The translations under genes and the position numbers were made by a program. Positions 9,272 to 18,053 of a stretch of 64,000 bases of DNA are shown piece after piece. The notes under the pieces were generated by a model, which was not told where the DNA came from, did no database searches, and worked only from the letters and a program-made list of their open reading frames with translations. Source of the DNA: Pedobacter segetis (lineage in GTDB: Bacteria; Bacteroidota; Bacteroidia; Sphingobacteriales; Sphingobacteriaceae); assembly GCF_016623585.1 (NCBI RefSeq), contig NZ_JAEHFY010000001.1:62001-126000 (forward strand), in the 5' to 3' direction. Each line of letters begins with the position of its first letter. Position 1 is the first letter of the stretch.

Positions 9272-10543
9272 CTAACCGATCACGCTTCCATCTTCAATAA
9301 CGGCATTTTTCTTAATCACGATGATACCTTCTTTGATGGTATATTTCTCATTATCCGTTGCTTCTAAATGCGGCCCCCCTTTAATAGATACATTGTTGCC
9401 GATAAAGCAGTTCTTGTCTAAGATCGCATGGTCTATAAAACAGTTTTCTCCTATCCCTGTTAAAGGTTTATGACATTTTGCAAGCCCTTCAATCTCTTCT
9501 AAGGTTTGGTAATAATCACTTCCCATCACATAGCAATTATGGATCTTTGTCCCTTTTCCAATACGGGTCCTAATGCCTATTACCGATCTTGTTATTTCTT
9601 CTGCGCCAATAATACAACCATCGGCAATAATAGCTTTATCTAACCTGGTGCCCGTTACCTTGCTTGGGGGCAACATTCTTGCCCTAGAGTAAATCGGGTT
9701 TTTATTGAACAAGTCGAATAATGGCACATCATCCGTTAAGCCCAGATTTGCCTCAAAAAACGAGTCGATGTTACCAATATCTGTCCAATAGCCCTCATAT
9801 TGATAACTTAAGATTTTCTTGTTGCCAATTGCGTCTGGTATGATCTGCTTTCCAAAATCATGACGTTCATTGCCTTCTAGCATATCAATAAGAACGTCTT
9901 TGTTAAAAAGGTAAATACCCATTGATGCTAAATATAACCTGCCTTGGGCTTCCATTTCTGGGCCAACCTCAGATTCCCAACCTATAATTTTTTCGGCGTT
10001 GGGCTTTTCTGTAAAAGTGGTTATCTCCTTTTCGTCGTTGGCTTTTAATATCCCAAAGCTGGTGCCGTCTTTTGCGTTAACCGGGATGGTAGCTAAAGTA
10101 ATATCGGCTTTCTTTGCGATATGGTTTTCTATCATCTCACAAAAATCCATCTGATAAAGCTGATCGCCAGAAAGGATCAAAACATATTCAAAATCATGCT
10201 GCTTTAAGTGGTGCAAACTTTGGCGAACGGCATCTGCGGTACCTTGATACCAGCCCTCGTTTCCTGGGGTTTGTTCTGCCGCCAAAATATCAACAAAGGC
10301 ATTGCTAAAAAAACTGAAGTTATAGGTGTTTTTGATGTGCTTATTTAATGATGCGGAATTGAATTGGGTAAGCACAAACATTCTCCTTAACCTAGAGTTG
10401 ATGCAGTTTGAAATTGGGATATCAACCAATCTGTATTTCCCCGCAATAGGAACGGCCGGTTTAGATCGGGTTGCGGTTAATGGTGAGAGACGAGACCCTT
10501 GTCCGCCGCCTAAGATAATGGAGATAACTTGAGATTCTATCAT
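9272..10543 (-). CDS. glgC: Glucose-1-phosphate adenylyltransferase
   Basis: A 423-aa enzyme making ADP-glucose from glucose-1-phosphate and ATP, the committed step of glycogen synthesis. The N-terminal nucleotidyltransferase domain starts with ILGGGQGSRLSPLT and RSKPAVPIAGKYRLVD. The C-terminal third is a left-handed beta-helix with hexapeptide-like repeats (IIADGCIIGAE, FIDHAILDKNCFIGNNVSI). Its ATG overlaps the glgA stop by 4 bases (ATGA), so the two are translationally coupled as a glgA-glgC operon. The length is normal for the family. Confidence 0.96.
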   Translation of the reverse strand: MIESQVISIILGGGQGSRLSPLTATRSKPAVPIAGKYRLVDIPISNCINSRLRRMFVLTQFNSASLNKHIKNTYNFSFFSNAFVDILAAEQTPGNEGWYQGTADAVRQSLHHLKQHDFEYVLILSGDQLYQMDFCEMIENHIAKKADITLATIPVNAKDGTSFGILKANDEKEITTFTEKPNAEKIIGWESEVGPEMEAQGRLYLASMGIYLFNKDVLIDMLEGNERHDFGKQIIPDAIGNKKILSYQYEGYWTDIGNIDSFFEANLGLTDDVPLFDLFNKNPIYSRARMLPPSKVTGTRLDKAIIADGCIIGAEEITRSVIGIRTRIGKGTKIHNCYVMGSDYYQTLEEIEGLAKCHKPLTGIGENCFIDHAILDKNCFIGNNVSIKGGPHLEATDNEKYTIKEGIIVIKKNAVIEDGSVIG

Positions 10544-11961
10544 GATATTTTTATTAAGCGTTTATATAATTGGTGATATTCGTTTGCAGATTTGTTCCAA
10601 GAAAAATCTAGACCCATCATTAGCTTGTGCAATTGATCTATCTTTTTTTGGTCTTGATACAGTTTAATGGCTCTTTGTAGGGCAAGCACCATTTCCATCA
10701 ACTCTAAATTATCAAATCTGATACCATAACCGCCCTGGTTCTCAAAATCTATAACAGAATCTTTTAAACCGCCTGTTGATCTTACAATTGGAATTGTACC
10801 ATACCTTAAAGCGTACAATTGGTTTAAACCACAGGGCTCTACTCTAGATGGCATCAGAATAAAATCTGCGGAGGCGTATATTTTATGAGACAATTCCTCA
10901 TCGTAACCAATATAACAATTATAATTTTTTAAATAGGTTTGTAGCTCTTTTAAATCGTTTTCTATTTCTTTCTCTCCGGAGCCTAAGATCAGAAAGCAAA
11001 ACTCATCAAGGTTTCTTAGGCTTATTTCTCTTATCAACTCCATTAACTTATCAGCTCCTTTTTCGGCTACCAACCTCCCAATAAATGTGATCAATGGTTT
11101 TTCTGGGTTTAGGCCAAACTTTTCACAAAGCTCTATTTTGTTTTTTTGTTTGTTTGCCTTAATGGTGGTTTTAGAATAGTTAAAAGACAACATTGGGTCT
11201 TTTGAGGGATCCCAAACTTCTATATCTATACCGTTTAAGATCCCGATGCCTTTTTGCTGCTCTAACTCAAATAAAAACTCTAAACGGTTTGAGTGGTGTT
11301 TTAATTCTTCTAAATAGCTTGGCGAGACCGTAGTATAAGCCCAACAACATTTTATGGCAGAAGCTAAAGGGTTAATGCAATCTCCCCATTCTAACATACC
11401 GCCCTTGGCGCCATCAATTTCTGGTAAATAATATAGTTTTTCCCAACCCAACCAACCTTGGTATTGTGCATTGTGGATGGTAAAAACGCTCACTTTATTG
11501 GCCAAAGAATTAAATTTTGCCGAGTATTTTATCAGAAACGGGACCAAACCCGTATGATGATCATGGCAATGAAATACATCTACCGGTTTATTTGTGGCAA
11601 CAACCCACTCTAAAACAGCCAATTGGAAGGCTATAAATTGCTCGCTTTCATCTGGATAAGAATAAATATCGGGGCGATCCAATAGATCTGGGATTTTTAC
11701 CAAGTAAAGCTCAAAGCCCAATACGTTATTTGTTTCTTTTAATATATTGAAATCAAAAGTTCTGTAACCTAGTTTAGAGCTGCCTTTATAAACCGATTTG
11801 AATTTGTTTTCTGACACAAATTTTCTCTCGTAATAAGGCATAACAACCATCGCGTTTACGCCTAATCCTTTTAAGTATTTTGGCAATGCGCCAACCACGT
11901 CTCCCAAACCTCCGGCTTTTGCCACGGGATAACATTCGGCACTTAAATTTAATACGTTCAT
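10540..11961 (-). CDS. glgA: Glycogen (starch) synthase, GT5 family
   Basis: A 473-aa glycosyltransferase elongating alpha-1,4-glucan from ADP-glucose. The N-terminal KAGGLGDVVGALP (residues 15-27) is the ADP-glucose-binding KxGGL motif. The C-terminal Rossmann half has FIGRLVAEKGADKLMELI and EPCGLNQLYALRYGTIPIV with the GT5 catalytic-side glutamate, then STGGLKDSV. It is the first gene of a two-gene operon with glgC. No branching enzyme lies in the window. Confidence 0.95.
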   Translation of the reverse strand: MNVLNLSAECYPVAKAGGLGDVVGALPKYLKGLGVNAMVVMPYYERKFVSENKFKSVYKGSSKLGYRTFDFNILKETNNVLGFELYLVKIPDLLDRPDIYSYPDESEQFIAFQLAVLEWVVATNKPVDVFHCHDHHTGLVPFLIKYSAKFNSLANKVSVFTIHNAQYQGWLGWEKLYYLPEIDGAKGGMLEWGDCINPLASAIKCCWAYTTVSPSYLEELKHHSNRLEFLFELEQQKGIGILNGIDIEVWDPSKDPMLSFNYSKTTIKANKQKNKIELCEKFGLNPEKPLITFIGRLVAEKGADKLMELIREISLRNLDEFCFLILGSGEKEIENDLKELQTYLKNYNCYIGYDEELSHKIYASADFILMPSRVEPCGLNQLYALRYGTIPIVRSTGGLKDSVIDFENQGGYGIRFDNLELMEMVLALQRAIKLYQDQKKIDQLHKLMMGLDFSWNKSANEYHQLYKRLIKIS

Positions 11962-12115
11962 TGTTTAATTTGTGAAGCTTAAATTAGAAAAATCTTTTCC
12001 AGATTTCAAGTTTTACAATTAAGAATTTGCTTAATAGTAAAATTTGCCAAAATTGCAATTTTTGAGGGTTATATAATGAAAACCGCAATATTTAAGCAAA
12101 AAGCTTTGCTGTATT

Positions 12116-13222
12116 TTAACGCCCTTCTTGTCTATTTATAATTGGATAACTAAAATAGCTCTTTTCTTCATCATTTTGATAAATGTTAAGCGTAATATTC
12201 AGATCATCGGGGATTGTTTTTCCATTAATGTATGATGGGATCCAATATGGGACATTGGTTAAAACCTGTTTTAATACATTTGATAAACTAGTATTTAAAC
12301 TATCGGGAGTTGCAATATCTGTAAGTTTACCGTTTTCATCAATTTTTATTTTTACGATAAAAGGAGCTGTTGGTAAAACATCTGATTTTTCAAAAATAAT
12401 ACTACTGTTTAAAAAATTTTGCAAGTAAACATTGTATCCTTGGTTATCATCTATTGTGCAGCCTTTAAAAACTAACCCTTCTGCATTTTCGGCTAAAAAA
12501 GCTGGGTAAAACCTTATTAAACTGTTTTTGTGAGAAAAGTTTTGGGGAAAGCTGTAATTAGATCCTTCAAATTTTCCGTCATTAAACTTTTCTATTCCGA
12601 TATATTCTGGCGAGCCCTTAGGGTAACTTAAATACGTTGACCAAATTCCTTCTGGTTTGCCTTCTTTTACCCTTCCTTCAAACGTAACGCCTGTGTAGCC
12701 AAACTCATTAAAATCTAAAGCAGGCTCTGTTAGTACAAGCTTTCCCTTACCGTCTTTAATTTTTTGCCTGCCTTTTTCATCGTAAAAATCTTTGATAAAA
12801 AGCTGTTTATTTATGTAAGCCAAGTTTAACCAAAGGTTTCCGCTGGGATAAAAGAATTTCCAATCCCCGTTTGGCAGGTTGTTTTTAAAGCTTATCGTAA
12901 ACTTCGGTTTTCCTGTTTCATAAAAACCCTTAAACTCCCCTTCTTTTTTTTCTTCAATATATTTCCCCGATAATGCCGGTTGGTTATTATTATAGTAATC
13001 GGTAAAAAAACTATTGAACCCGCCCTTTTCTTTATCGTATTTAATAACCCGGGTAAACTTTTTGTAAACACAGTTTTGATCCACTAAATAATATTGCTGA
13101 TCAAAATACAAATGGATATAGCCATCTATACTTTGCTCCATATATTTTGCGCTAGGTGCCTGGGCGAAAGCTTGTACCGCCATAAAAGAACCCAACAAAA
13201 AAACAAACAAGGTTTTCTTCAT
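12116..13222 (-). CDS. Exported MORN-repeat protein with TonB-C-like C-terminus
   Basis: About 368 aa from the ATG at 13222 (MKKTLFVFLLG), which gives a clean signal peptide ending AFAQ-A and starts 4 bp after the polA stop. A longer reading from 13261 would overlap polA and bury the signal peptide. The middle has MORN/YwqK-type motifs such as KEGEFKGFYETGKPKFTIS and NLPNGDWKFFYPSGNLW. The last ~80 residues (PFIVKIKIDENGKLTDIATP) resemble a TonB C-terminal fold. Such proteins are common in Bacteroidota and poorly characterised. It is probably periplasmic or surface-exposed and co-transcribed with polA. Confidence 0.75.
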   Translation of the reverse strand: MKKTLFVFLLGSFMAVQAFAQAPSAKYMEQSIDGYIHLYFDQQYYLVDQNCVYKKFTRVIKYDKEKGGFNSFFTDYYNNNQPALSGKYIEEKKEGEFKGFYETGKPKFTISFKNNLPNGDWKFFYPSGNLWLNLAYINKQLFIKDFYDEKGRQKIKDGKGKLVLTEPALDFNEFGYTGVTFEGRVKEGKPEGIWSTYLSYPKGSPEYIGIEKFNDGKFEGSNYSFPQNFSHKNSLIRFYPAFLAENAEGLVFKGCTIDDNQGYNVYLQNFLNSSIIFEKSDVLPTAPFIVKIKIDENGKLTDIATPDSLNTSLSNVLKQVLTNVPYWIPSYINGKTIPDDLNITLNIYQNDEEKSYFSYPIINRQEGR

Positions 13223-13226
13223 CTTT

Positions 13227-16037
13227 TTAATGCGCTGCCAACCAATTTTCTCCCTCTCCAATTTCTACTACCAACGGAACTTTTGTTTTTATGGCCGATT
13301 GCATCCTCTCTGAAATGATTTTTTTCATTTGTTCTTTTTCAGCTTTAATCACATCAAAAACCAATTCATCATGCACCTGCATGGTCATTTTAGATTGTAG
13401 TTTTTGGTCTTTAATATCTTTATGGATGTTGATCATGGCAATTTTGATCAAATCTGCGGCCGAACCTTGTATTGGTGCATTTATGGCGTTTCGTTCTGCA
13501 AAGCCCCTAACGGTTTGGTTTGCCGAATTGATGTCCCTTAAATATCTTCTGCGCCCCATTATGGTTTCTACATAGCCGTTTTCCCTTGCAAAATTCATAG
13601 TATCTGCCATGTATTTCTTTATGCCGGCATATTGCTCAAAATAATTTTGGATAATTTCTGCCGCTTCTTTTCTTGGGATGCCCAAGGTTTGCGATAAACC
13701 AAAAGCAGACTGGCCGTAGATGATACCAAAGTTTACCGCTTTTGCGTTTCTTCTTTGGTCTGGTGTTACTTCATCTAGTTCTATTCCATAAACTTTTGCT
13801 GCCGTTGCGGTATGGATGTCCAAACCGTTGGTAAAAGCCTCCATCATATTCTCATCCTTACTTATTTCTGCAATGATGCGCAGTTCTATCTGTGAATAAT
13901 CTGCTGATAGCAAAATATGGTTTTCATCTCTTGGGATAAAAGCTTTACGCACTTCCCTTCCCCTTGCTGTCCTTATCGGGATATTTTGCAAATTAGGGTT
14001 GTTAGAACTTAATCTTCCGGTGGCAGCAACTGCTTGGTTATAAGAAGTATGTACCCTACCGGTTTTGGGGTTTACCAACAAAGGTAAGGCATCTACATAG
14101 GTAGATTTTAATTTACAAAGTTGCCTAAAGTCTAAAATTTCTTGTACAATGTCAGATTTTGGTGCTAAAGCCAAAAGCACATCTTCGCCCGTTTGGTACT
14201 GGCCTGTTTTGGTTTTTTTTGCTTTATCATCAAGCTTTAGCTTATCAAACAAAACTTCGCCCAATTGCTTGGGCGATGCCAAATTGAATTTTACCCCTGC
14301 TTTTTCGTAAACCGTTTTTTCTAACCGATCGATCTCTGTTTCTAGCTCTTTAGAATAATTTTGGAGCTGTTCCATATCAATCCTAACGCCTTCAATTTCT
14401 ATATCTGCCAATACATAAACCAATGGGTTTTCAATTTCTTGCGCCAGCTTTACCGCATTAACCTCGGCAAGCATTGGTTCAAAAACCTCTTGTAGTTGCA
14501 GGGTAATGTCGGCATCTTCGGCGGCATATTCTTTTACCGTTTCTATTTCCACATCACGCATATTCCCTTGGTTTTTTCCTTTTTTACCGATCAACTCGGT
14601 AATAGAAACCGGCGTGTAACCCAAATAATTTTCAGAAAGAACGTCCATCCCGTGGCGGGTATCGGGATCTAGAATGTAATGTGCCAACATGGTATCAAAC
14701 AGTTCTCCCGCAACTTCAATCCCGTACCATTTTAGAATAAGGATGTCATATTTTACATTCTGCCCAATTTTTCTGATGCTCGGATTTTCTAAAACAGCTT
14801 TAAACTCATTAACTATAGCTTTCGCCGATTCAAAGTCTTCGGGAACAGGAATATAATAAGCCTCGCCTTTTTTGAAACTAATAGATAAGCCTACCAGCTC
14901 GGCATTGTTGGCATCAATCCCTGTGGTTTCGGTATCAAAGCAAATTGCTTTTTTAACCGCCAATTCTTTTATTAAAGCTTGTCGTTTTTCTTTGTTATCA
15001 ACTAAATGATATTGATGGTCAACATTTTCGATGTTTTTCCCTCCTTCTAAAACTGTTGCTGCTTGAGCCGGGGAAATGGTTATGTTTTTAATGTCTGCGG
15101 GTTGGTTGTTTCCAAAAAGGTCCATTTGCCCGTTGGTGTTCCCTTTTGTTTCTGCAACAGAAAAATCTTCTCCAAAAACACGCCTCCCCAAGGTCCTAAA
15201 TTCAAGCTCTGCAAAAAGTGGTTCTAATTTTTCTTTGTTTGTTGGGCCACATCTAAAGCTTTCTTCATGAAATACAACCGGCGCATCTAAAATAATGGTC
15301 GCCAATTTTTTTGATAACAGCCCTTGCTCTGCAAAATTCTCTACGTTTTCTCTTTGTTTTCCTTTTAACTCGTGGCTATGGGCAATGATATTTTCCATTG
15401 AGCCATAGGTTTTGATCAGCGCTTTTGCGGTTTTTTCGCCAATCCCGGGAATCCCGGGGATGTTATCCACGGCATCGCCCCATAGGCCTAAAATATCTAT
15501 TACTTGGTGTACATGTTCTATCTCCCATTTAGCTAAAACTTCGTTTACGCCTAAAATCTCCATCTCATTGCCCATTCTTGCGGGTTTGTATATAAAAATA
15601 TTTTCTGAAACCAACTGGGCAAAATCCTTGTCGGGTGTCATACAATAAACCGTGAAACCTTCTTTTTCTGCTTGTTTGGCCAATGTTCCAATCACATCAT
15701 CGGCTTCAAAACCATCAGAGGTAATAACCGGTATGTTAAAACCCTCGATCAATTTTACAACATAAGGCAGTGCGGCAGAAAGATCTTCTGGCATGGCTTG
15801 TCGGTGTCCTTTGTAGGCCTCAAAATCAGTATGGCGCTCTGTTGGTGCGTCAGTATCAAAAACAACAGCAATGTGCGAAGGCTTTTCCTTTTTTAAAACC
15901 TCTAATAAAGTGTTGGTAAAGCCCATAACAGCAGATGTGTTAATGCCGTTAGAGGTAAACCTTGGGTTTTTGCTTAATGCGAAATGTGCCCTGTAGATCA
16001 GTGCCATCCCATCTAAAAGAAAGAGTTTCTTGGACAT
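13227..16037 (-). CDS. polA: DNA polymerase I
   Basis: A 936-aa repair and Okazaki-fragment polymerase. The N-terminal 5'-3' exonuclease domain (1-290) contains SDGFEADDVIGTLA and PGIPGIGEKTA. The 3'-5' proofreading domain keeps its catalytic DTE (368-370, CFDTETTG). The polymerase domain has DYSQIELRIIAEIS (motif A), RRNAKAVNFGIIYGQS (motif B) and QVHDELVFDV (motif C). All three activities look intact. It is transcribed on the minus strand with the MORN protein following. Confidence 0.97.
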   Translation of the reverse strand: MSKKLFLLDGMALIYRAHFALSKNPRFTSNGINTSAVMGFTNTLLEVLKKEKPSHIAVVFDTDAPTERHTDFEAYKGHRQAMPEDLSAALPYVVKLIEGFNIPVITSDGFEADDVIGTLAKQAEKEGFTVYCMTPDKDFAQLVSENIFIYKPARMGNEMEILGVNEVLAKWEIEHVHQVIDILGLWGDAVDNIPGIPGIGEKTAKALIKTYGSMENIIAHSHELKGKQRENVENFAEQGLLSKKLATIILDAPVVFHEESFRCGPTNKEKLEPLFAELEFRTLGRRVFGEDFSVAETKGNTNGQMDLFGNNQPADIKNITISPAQAATVLEGGKNIENVDHQYHLVDNKEKRQALIKELAVKKAICFDTETTGIDANNAELVGLSISFKKGEAYYIPVPEDFESAKAIVNEFKAVLENPSIRKIGQNVKYDILILKWYGIEVAGELFDTMLAHYILDPDTRHGMDVLSENYLGYTPVSITELIGKKGKNQGNMRDVEIETVKEYAAEDADITLQLQEVFEPMLAEVNAVKLAQEIENPLVYVLADIEIEGVRIDMEQLQNYSKELETEIDRLEKTVYEKAGVKFNLASPKQLGEVLFDKLKLDDKAKKTKTGQYQTGEDVLLALAPKSDIVQEILDFRQLCKLKSTYVDALPLLVNPKTGRVHTSYNQAVAATGRLSSNNPNLQNIPIRTARGREVRKAFIPRDENHILLSADYSQIELRIIAEISKDENMMEAFTNGLDIHTATAAKVYGIELDEVTPDQRRNAKAVNFGIIYGQSAFGLSQTLGIPRKEAAEIIQNYFEQYAGIKKYMADTMNFARENGYVETIMGRRRYLRDINSANQTVRGFAERNAINAPIQGSAADLIKIAMINIHKDIKDQKLQSKMTMQVHDELVFDVIKAEKEQMKKIISERMQSAIKTKVPLVVEIGEGENWLAAH

Positions 16038-16073
16038 GTGTTTTAATTGATTTTAGTTTTATAGCTATTATCC

Positions 16074-16081
16074 CAAATTTA
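16074..16081 (-). promoter_or_regulatory. Putative -7 element for polA
   Basis: The minus strand reads TAAATTTG, matching the Bacteroidota -7 consensus TAnnTTTG, about 37 bases upstream of the polA start. No clear -33 TTTG was found at the usual spacing. Confidence 0.4.
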
Positions 16082-16223
16082 ATATTCTCAATTCAATTAC
16101 CATTATCACATTAAAGAAATAAGGTTTAAATCTTTGTTGTTTTTGTTTTTACCATGAAGGCTTGAAGAAAATGGAAGGTTTGCTGGAGCTAAGGTTACTG
16201 TTCAATTTTTTACAATAAAAAAA

Positions 16224-16597
16224 TTAAGGTAAAGCCCTAAAAAACTCATTCACAAATGGTTTATAACACTTAGTTATATTATCGGTATAAAAGTTGGTCC
16301 ATAAACCTGAGGCTTTTTAAGCGGGTTCGTGTAGGTAAGCAGTTGTGCCTCGTGAACAGGCAAAAGATTTTAGCAAGCTTTAACCTCAACCATCAACAAA
16401 TAAATCAATTTTTAATTCGGTATATAGCGTTATCTCCCCATACAAAACCGTAACCCAAATTTGTGACCGTATCTCATGTCCGTTGCCCTCCAATTCATAT
16501 TTTAAGCCTCGTTTATAAAAGCTTTCTAACAATCCGGGCCTTAATTCTTTGTGCACTTTAATTGCATATCCCGTAATGATATAAATCTTTTCTAATA
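16224..16597 (-). pseudogene. Decayed GxxExxY-family (PD-(D/E)xK_3) gene
   Basis: Translating the minus strand of this otherwise gene-free stretch gives family-like pieces in shifting frames: ITGYAIKVHKEL then PGLLESFYKRGLKYEL, then KIDLFVDG followed by a stop, then a shifted frame with LLPVHEAQLLTY, then NFYTDNITKCYK and a stop at 16224. Intact GxxExxY proteins are about 120-130 aa with exactly this order of blocks. At least one frameshift and two stops are present and no start codon is preserved; the upstream end abuts the CPBP gene stop. It is a dead copy of a family often found at mobile or defence-associated loci; the function of intact members is unproven. Confidence 0.75.
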
Positions 16598-17293
16598 TTA
16601 ATACCCTGCTAATAAGGCCAATGCGGGTATCAAATTATATGCTGCATGCATCATCATAGATTTTGATAGTCCAAACCTCATTCTTACATATCCTAAAATA
16701 AAACCTAAAAAAAGTTGCGGTAACACCAAAAGGACAATTGAAATGCCATAAGCCAAGGGGTTTGAATAGTTGGTGATATGAACCAAGCCAAAACAGATAG
16801 CCGTTAAATAAAAATGAATTGGAAAAACCCTTTTTACAAAACGATATTGAACCCTTTTATTCTTTGTGTAAGTGATGATGATGAGCGTTATGATGATCGC
16901 CACTAGTAAGGTTAGCATAAAAAAAGTTGTCCCGGTAAAGAGTTTATAGATTAAAACGCTTGCTAAAATGCCATAAGCAAAAATGGCCAAGTAAATGTTT
17001 TTAAGTTGATACCTAAAGATAGTCTCCTCTAATATGGGCGCAAAAACAGTTACCATAAAAAACAACAGAACCTTCTTTTCTTTTAAATCGAAAAGTTTGA
17101 AATCTGGCAAATGTTTAATAAGGTGCAGGTTTTCTAGCGTAGAAACCAACAACACAGAACCAAAGGAAAAACAAAGACCAATGATTACCAAAGGAAATAG
17201 TTGATTGTAAAAAACAGTAGATTTATCTTCTTTAATAAAAGGAGCGGGTTTTTTTACATAAGATAAAAAATCTTGAAAGACTTGCTGAATCAT
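16598..17293 (-). CDS. CPBP-family intramembrane metalloprotease (paralogue 1)
   Basis: A 231-aa multi-pass membrane protein of the CPBP/Abi family. The three hallmark motifs are present: EETIFRYQL (EExxxR), FGLVHITNY (FxxxH) and a final MHAAYN. About six hydrophobic segments are visible. I chose ATG 17293 because MIQQVFQDFLSYVKKPAPF aligns with the neighbour's MVQQLLADFFGYLKNPDPF and leaves a 10-bp gap after the neighbour; an earlier start at 17314 would overlap it. It is a tandem duplicate of the upstream gene. The substrate is unknown. Confidence 0.82.
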   Translation of the reverse strand: MIQQVFQDFLSYVKKPAPFIKEDKSTVFYNQLFPLVIIGLCFSFGSVLLVSTLENLHLIKHLPDFKLFDLKEKKVLLFFMVTVFAPILEETIFRYQLKNIYLAIFAYGILASVLIYKLFTGTTFFMLTLLVAIIITLIIITYTKNKRVQYRFVKRVFPIHFYLTAICFGLVHITNYSNPLAYGISIVLLVLPQLFLGFILGYVRMRFGLSKSMMMHAAYNLIPALALLAGY

Positions 17294-17303
17294 GCTTTTA
17301 TAG

Positions 17304-18008
17304 CTAACTCCCAAAAAGGATAAATGTTCCTATACTGAATAAATTATAGGTACAATGCAACATAATTGCCGAATATAATCCATATTTCATTCTGGTAAAT
17401 CCTAAAATTAAGCCCCCAAACATTTGTGGCAATACCCATATAATAATTGCAAAACCGTATTGCTTGTAGTTTATAAAATTTGTGCTGTGAACCAAACCGA
17501 ATATCAAAACGATGAGATAAAAATAAGTGGGGAAAGTGCTCTTTATAAACTTAAATTTAAATTTAACCCTTATGTCTTTGTTTAACCAATTATTAAAAAT
17601 TATGATCGCTATTAAAACGAGTAAACACAATGCTACTTCTCCGTAGGTGTTTAAATAATCATAAACACCATAAATTATAGAAAAGCCAACAAAAAAATTG
17701 GCTGCTGTAAAACTTCTCAATTGATACCTAAAAATACATTCTTCTAACACAGGCGCAATACAAACCCCTTCCAACAAAAGTTTTAATTTAGAATATTCAT
17801 TGTTTCTAACAATAGAGGCCGGTTGTGGTAAAATTATTTTTAGCGTTACCAACAAATCTGCGCTACTCTCTAAAATTGAAGAAACTACCAATGCCAAAAC
17901 CAGCAACACCATCAAATGTTGATAGGGCATAAATTTATATTTCTGCTTTAAAAAAGGGTCTGGGTTTTTTAGGTAACCAAAAAAATCGGCTAGTAATTGC
18001 TGGACCAT
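17304..18008 (-). CDS. CPBP-family intramembrane metalloprotease (paralogue 2)
   Basis: A 234-aa polytopic membrane protein closely resembling the gene downstream of it. The motifs are EECIFRYQL, FGLVHSTNF and LHCTYNLF, with predicted zinc ligands retained. It is the first of the tandem pair and its start codon lies only 9 bp past the terminator stem of the M3 peptidase, so its own promoter is not obvious. Family members process membrane substrates or mediate self-immunity; the role here is unknown. Confidence 0.82.
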   Translation of the reverse strand: MVQQLLADFFGYLKNPDPFLKQKYKFMPYQHLMVLLVLALVVSSILESSADLLVTLKIILPQPASIVRNNEYSKLKLLLEGVCIAPVLEECIFRYQLRSFTAANFFVGFSIIYGVYDYLNTYGEVALCLLVLIAIIIFNNWLNKDIRVKFKFKFIKSTFPTYFYLIVLIFGLVHSTNFINYKQYGFAIIIWVLPQMFGGLILGFTRMKYGLYSAIMLHCTYNLFSIGTFILFGS

Positions 18009-18016
18009 ATTGCATA

Positions 18017-18048
18017 AAAAAGTCCTGCACTAATTTACAGGACTTTTT
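18017..18048 (-). terminator. Rho-independent terminator after the M3 peptidase gene
   Basis: AAAAAGTCCTG pairs with CAGGACTTTTT around a 10-base loop. On the minus strand the hairpin starts 6 bases after the M3 peptidase stop codon and ends in a T run, just before the CPBP start. Confidence 0.8.
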
Positions 18049-18053
18049 AAGGT

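Noticed and set aside
13223-13261. Longer N-terminus for the MORN-repeat protein
   Set aside because: It would overlap polA and bury the clear signal peptide beginning MKKTLFVFLLG.
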